Positions 6,423-9,141 of a stretch of DNA of 9,141 bases are shown here, piece after piece (the stretch's first letter is position 1; each line of letters starts with the position of its first letter). The notes beneath the pieces were generated by a model. It ran no database searches and was not told where the DNA came from. It was given only the letters and a program-made list of their open reading frames with translations. Source of the DNA: Candidatus Dojkabacteria bacterium (GTDB taxonomy: Bacteria > Patescibacteriota > Dojkabacteria > B142 > WJKM01); contig JAGQLH010000052.1 of assembly GCA_020429465.1 (NCBI GenBank), positions 1-9,141 on the forward strand. The letters are read 5' to 3'. The translations under genes were made by a program, and so were the position numbers.

Positions 6423-6431
6423 ATTGTAGCA
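6423..6431 (-). promoter_or_regulatory. pyk: Predicted extended -10 promoter for pyruvate kinase
   Basis: On the - strand the bases read TGCTACAAT, an extended -10 element (TGn followed by a one-mismatch TATAAT). Transcription would start near 6416, giving a leader of about 47 bases to ATG 6369 and almost none to the TTG at 6408. No good -35 hexamer is evident, consistent with an extended -10. Confidence 0.4.
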
Positions 6432-6453
6432 CTTCTTGTGAATTGTGGTTAGC

Positions 6454-6684
6454 TTAAGAAGTTCCAGCCTTGTGAGCCATTATTAATGTGCATGCAGCCA
6501 TTGAATCAACAAATAAGCTTGCTCCTGCTGCAATTTTATCAACCCCCTCAAAATTTGTATGACTACCTCCAGCAAGTAGCATTATGCTCGAAAAAAGCAA
6601 TAGAAAAGTTACAAACTGGCATGATTTAGCACTATCATTTGAAGGTTCAGGTATAAATGTTGCCTCACCAATGACTAACGACAT
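6454..6684 (-). CDS. Small predicted two-helix membrane protein, unknown function
   Basis: A 76-residue protein that I do not recognise. It has a polar N-terminus of about 20 residues, a hydrophobic segment at 22-40 (FVTFLLLFSSIMLLAGG), a short polar loop (SHTNFEGVDK) and a second, more polar hydrophobic segment at 51-70 containing Asp60. The expected form is a hairpin inner-membrane protein. ATG 6684 is preferred; the only upstream alternative is TTG 6726, which overlaps a TATAAT. It is transcribed divergently from mvaD, and its stop is 84 bases before the pyruvate kinase ATG. No motif links it to either neighbour. The segment pattern and a plausible promoter support it, but conservation is untested. 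Confidence 0.5.
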   Translation of the reverse strand: MSLVIGEATFIPEPSNDSAKSCQFVTFLLLFSSIMLLAGGSHTNFEGVDKIAAGASLFVDSMAACTLIMAHKAGTS

Positions 6685-6715
6685 ATTGAATATATTTAGA
6701 AAGTGAGTTGATACT

Positions 6716-6721
6716 ATTATA
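6716..6721 (-). promoter_or_regulatory. Predicted -10 box for the small membrane protein gene
   Basis: A perfect TATAAT on the - strand, 31 bases ahead of ATG 6684, so the leader would be about 25 bases. No recognisable -35 hexamer is present. It is about 45 bases from the oppositely oriented mvaD -10 box, so the two promoters would be back to back. Confidence 0.4.
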
Positions 6722-6764
6722 TACAAATAAAGATAAAGAACAGATTAAATTGTGCTAAATAGTT

Positions 6765-6770
6765 TATAAT
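6765..6770 (+). promoter_or_regulatory. mvaD: Predicted -10 box for mvaD
   Basis: A perfect TATAAT 35 bases ahead of the mvaD ATG; transcription would start near 6777 with a leader of about 29 bases. The expected -35 position holds only an AT-rich sequence without a good TTGACA match. Confidence 0.45.
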
Positions 6771-6805
6771 GCGTTAGCAATTACACTAATCTCATAAAAT
6801 CCACT

Positions 6806-7822
6806 ATGAAAGTCACCGTTCAATCACCTGCAAATATAGGTCTAATTAAATATTGGGGTAAAGCAAATAACGAACTATTTATTCCTGCTAATACTTCAAT
6901 TTCGATGACTATGAGTGGTTGCGTAACAAAAACCACCGTAGAAGTTGCTCCGGATCTCAAGGAGGATAGTGTCGAGGTTAAGTTTTTTGGTGATCAATAT
7001 AAAGTACTCGGAAAAAGTTCAATAAAGGAAAGACTTATTTATGACCAGATTGAGCGGATCCGCTCAATGGCCGAATCTAGTAATTGTGTCCGAATTATGT
7101 CCGAAAATAATTTCCCTGCAGATGCCGGGATTGCCTCTTCTGCTTCAAGTTTTTCAGCTATAACAGCAGGCTTATTAATAGCATATGGTCTTAATGAAAT
7201 TTATGAGAATAAAACGGAATTATCAAAGTATATTCGTCTATGTGGGTCTGGTTCAGCAGTGAGATCAGTGTATGGGGGCTTTGTAGCTTTTCAGAAGGGT
7301 GAGGGACATGAGGACTCAATTGCTATACAATTAGCAAATGAAGATCATTGGGATTTAGTAGATATCGTAGCTGTGGTTGATTCGGAAAAGAAAAAAGTTT
7401 CATCATCTCGTGGTCATGATTTGGCTGCTAGTAGTCCATTTTACTCAGTACGAATGAAGGAAATTGAGAAAAGAATAGTGGGTTTGAAAGAAGCTATTCA
7501 AGATAAAGATTTTGAATCGTTTGGAGAAATTATAGAAACTGACCATATTTCTATGCACTGCGTAACTATGACATCTAAGCCACCAATATTCTATTGGGGA
7601 CCTGGCACAATGAGAATAATCAAAGATTTGCAGGAATGGAGGGAGAATGAAGGATTGTTAGCATATTCAACTATCGATGCAGGGGCAAACGTCCATGTAA
7701 TATGCCAAAAGAGAGATGCAGAGGAAGTGCAAAAACGATTGGAAGCAAATGAATTCGTAAAGTGGACGATTTATAATGAAGTTTGTGAGGGGGTCAAACA
7801 AATCAATAAACATTTGTTTTAA
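6806..7822 (+). CDS. mvaD: Diphosphomevalonate decarboxylase
   Basis: ATP-dependent decarboxylation of mevalonate 5-diphosphate to isopentenyl diphosphate, the last committed step of the classical mevalonate pathway, in the cytosol. The 338-residue GHMP-superfamily protein shows PANIGLIKYWGK (8-19), the phosphate loop GIASSASSFSAI (108-119), LCGSGSAVRSVYGGFV (145-160, with the conserved Arg153) and catalytic Asp291 in STIDAGANVHV. The retained Asp and the YWGK motif favour a true decarboxylase over Thermoplasma-type mevalonate 3-kinase; distinguishing a mevalonate-phosphate decarboxylase from sequence alone is harder. Length is typical. No Shine-Dalgarno precedes the ATG. It is followed after 111 bases by the Idi-like Nudix gene, and the earlier pathway enzymes lie about 3 kb upstream. 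Confidence 0.94.
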   Translation: MKVTVQSPANIGLIKYWGKANNELFIPANTSISMTMSGCVTKTTVEVAPDLKEDSVEVKFFGDQYKVLGKSSIKERLIYDQIERIRSMAESSNCVRIMSENNFPADAGIASSASSFSAITAGLLIAYGLNEIYENKTELSKYIRLCGSGSAVRSVYGGFVAFQKGEGHEDSIAIQLANEDHWDLVDIVAVVDSEKKKVSSSRGHDLAASSPFYSVRMKEIEKRIVGLKEAIQDKDFESFGEIIETDHISMHCVTMTSKPPIFYWGPGTMRIIKDLQEWRENEGLLAYSTIDAGANVHVICQKRDAEEVQKRLEANEFVKWTIYNEVCEGVKQINKHLF

Positions 7823-7884
7823 TGCTTAGTAATTTGTGTTCCTTGTCGTAATTTATGCTCAATAAAGCTGATGTAGGAATGACA

Positions 7885-7920
7885 TAATATCAATGACGTA
7901 GTTTTCACTTGATGATATTA
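7885..7920. repeat. Inverted repeat ahead of the Idi-like gene
   Basis: Eight-base arms TAATATCA (7885-7892) and TGATATTA (7913-7920) flank a 20-base spacer directly upstream of a TATAAA at 7923. The position over the -35 region would suit an operator, but AT-rich arms of this length can arise by chance. Confidence 0.3.
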
Positions 7921-7922
7921 CC

Positions 7923-7928
7923 TATAAA
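7923..7928 (+). promoter_or_regulatory. Possible -10 box of a leaderless Idi-like transcript
   Basis: TATAAA ends 5 bases before ATG 7934, so transcription would start at or next to the start codon. This would give a leaderless message, in keeping with the missing Shine-Dalgarno. The best upstream hexamer, TTTTCA at 7902-7907, has a spacer of only 15 bases, so the call is tentative. Confidence 0.3.
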
Positions 7929-7933
7929 CAATT

Positions 7934-8500
7934 ATGAGCCAAAAATCCGAACTTATTGAAGTCCTTGATGAAAATCAGAATATAGTAGATATAAAACCCC
8001 GGTCCTATGTTCATAAACATGAACTACTTCATGCTGTAGTCCATGTATTTATTTATAATCCAATTAAAGGATTACTAGTACAACAACGATCACAGAATAC
8101 AAAAACATACCCATTACAATGGCATACTGCTGGTGCTTCGGGGCATATCGAAGCAGGAAAAACACCTGAACAAACATGCTGCGTAGAAACAAAAGAAGAG
8201 TTAGGTTTATCTATTAATCAAGACGAGCTTATATTTCTGGGAATTTTTCAAGATGAGGCGTATGTTGATGGGGTTGGGGTATATGAACGTGCATTTATTC
8301 ATGCGTATCTAATTATGACAGATGTTACACTTAGGGATATTTCAATCGATAAGAATGAGGTTAGTACGGTAAAGTTTATGAGAATTAATGAAGTAATGTC
8401 CGAATTAAATAGTGATGCATTTAGTAGATATATTAATCAAAGTAAGGAATACTATCTTGATACTTTAGATTTAATTCAACAGAAAGTAGGTCATGAGTAA
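7934..8500 (+). CDS. Idi-like Nudix protein (candidate type I isopentenyl-diphosphate isomerase) with degenerate Nudix box
   Basis: A 188-residue Nudix-fold protein closest in layout to type I IPP isomerase and YfcD-like proteins. It has LHAVVHVFIYNPIKGLLVQQR (32-52), WHTAGASGHIEAGK (63-76), a helix with V84-E85-T-K-E88-E89, and ERAFIHAY (118-125). His33 and His71 align with IDI metal ligands (E. coli His32 and His69) and Glu118 with the later acidic ligands. But the position of catalytic Cys67 is Ser69, the first Nudix-box Glu is Lys76 and the conserved Arg is Val84. Isomerase activity is therefore plausible from the mvaD neighbourhood but not assured; another diphosphate hydrolase role is possible. 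It overlaps the following kinase-like gene by 8 bases. Confidence 0.8.
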   Translation: MSQKSELIEVLDENQNIVDIKPRSYVHKHELLHAVVHVFIYNPIKGLLVQQRSQNTKTYPLQWHTAGASGHIEAGKTPEQTCCVETKEELGLSINQDELIFLGIFQDEAYVDGVGVYERAFIHAYLIMTDVTLRDISIDKNEVSTVKFMRINEVMSELNSDAFSRYINQSKEYYLDTLDLIQQKVGHE

Positions 8501-9104
8501 TTTTGCAATATCTGGAACATCAGGAGTCGGCAAAAGTTATCTTGAACAAATTCTCAAAAATGACTATGGATTCTATCCTGTCCCAAAGTATACAACTCGA
8601 GATTTGAGAGAATCAGAAGTTGGTTCTAAAGATATATTTTCTGTGTCTGTAGAAGAATTTGACACCTTAGCATCTTCCGACTTTTTCTTTACCCTTGATT
8701 ATCATAATAATAAATATGGTTGGAAGAATTCAGACTTAGATATGCATGCTTCTAAACATGCAACCATAGGTATTACAATCGATAGTGTAAGAAAATTACT
8801 AGATTTAGGTATTTCTTTTGTCCCCGTATTACTTACAGTCTCAGAAGATAGAATCGGACTACTTGAATCAAGAATAAAAATACGAGAGAGATTTGAAGAT
8901 TTAACTGAAGAGGAAAGGGTTGAGGCACAATTACGTATAGTGGAACGTCTTGATTTAGCAAGAAATGAAATGGCTAAGATCGAATCATTAGTTCCACGAA
9001 TTAGAAAAGCGGGAGGAGAGGTATTTGAAATTATGGATGATACAACTTTGCAACAAGAGGTGATTCCATGGATATTAGATATGTGTAGAAATAAAGAAAA
9101 TTAA
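8493..9104 (+). CDS. Guanylate-kinase-like P-loop kinase
   Basis: A 203-residue protein with a Walker A loop GTSGVGKS (8-15). A GMK-like nucleotide-binding stretch follows: KYTTRDLRESEVGSKD (32-47, compare SYTTRxxRxGE in guanylate kinases), FSVSVEEFDTL, then DYHNNKYGW (69-77), where GMK has a conserved NxYG. A helical C-terminal part rich in Arg/Glu matches the GMK LID and last helices (RIKIRERF, then RIVERLDLARNEM). GMKs convert GMP + ATP to GDP + ADP and are usually 190-210 residues. The usual EIDVQGA motif after the GMP-binding domain is replaced by GITIDSV, so the substrate may differ. The ATG overlaps the stop of the Idi-like gene by 8 bases, implying co-translation. Whether it is the cell's main gmk or a paralogue is unknown. 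Confidence 0.8.
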   Translation: MSNFAISGTSGVGKSYLEQILKNDYGFYPVPKYTTRDLRESEVGSKDIFSVSVEEFDTLASSDFFFTLDYHNNKYGWKNSDLDMHASKHATIGITIDSVRKLLDLGISFVPVLLTVSEDRIGLLESRIKIRERFEDLTEEERVEAQLRIVERLDLARNEMAKIESLVPRIRKAGGEVFEIMDDTTLQQEVIPWILDMCRNKEN

Positions 9105-9141
9105 CTTAAATTATTTTAGTTCTATTATACTGATGGTACAG

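Overview
The window is AT-rich, densely packed DNA that looks bacterial, most likely from a reduced-genome lineage such as Patescibacteria (CPR). This rests on small, often overlapping genes, bacterial-looking tRNA-Leu(UAA) and tRNA-Cys(GCA), a classical diphosphomevalonate decarboxylase, and an archaeal-type HMG-CoA synthase/thiolase pair joined to a short OB-fold partner. TGA is used as a stop in at least two tight ATGA overlaps, which argues against UGA-recoding lineages. Lineage is inferred; no marker gene such as rRNA is present.

Left block (13-4036, all + strand): an HD-domain hydrolase broken by a one-base frameshift, a MazG-like NTP pyrophosphohydrolase, archaeal-type HMG-CoA synthase, a Nudix hydrolase, an archaeal/SCP2-type acetyl-CoA C-acetyltransferase and a DUF35-type OB-fold protein with no zinc ribbon. 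HMG-CoA synthase, Nudix and thiolase are joined by 4-base ATGA overlaps. A palindromic REP-like repeat separates thiolase from the DUF35 gene.

Middle block (4043-6684, all - strand): read in transcription order, a small two-helix membrane protein, pyruvate kinase with an altered monovalent-cation site, tRNA-Cys, tRNA-Leu, and an unrecognised 182-residue protein that ends convergently with the DUF35 gene.

Right block (6806-9104, + strand): diphosphomevalonate decarboxylase (mvaD), an Idi-like Nudix protein with a degenerate Nudix box, and a guanylate-kinase-like P-loop protein overlapping it by 8 bases.

Together the two + strand blocks supply the entry (acetyl-CoA to acetoacetyl-CoA to HMG-CoA) and the exit (mevalonate diphosphate to IPP, possibly to DMAPP) of a mevalonate pathway. 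HMG-CoA reductase, mevalonate kinase and phosphomevalonate kinase are not here. Nucleotide-handling enzymes (HD, MazG-like, two Nudix, GMK-like) are interleaved with them. No intergenic stretch exceeds about 130 bases. No IS element, CRISPR array, rRNA or clear intrinsic terminator was seen.
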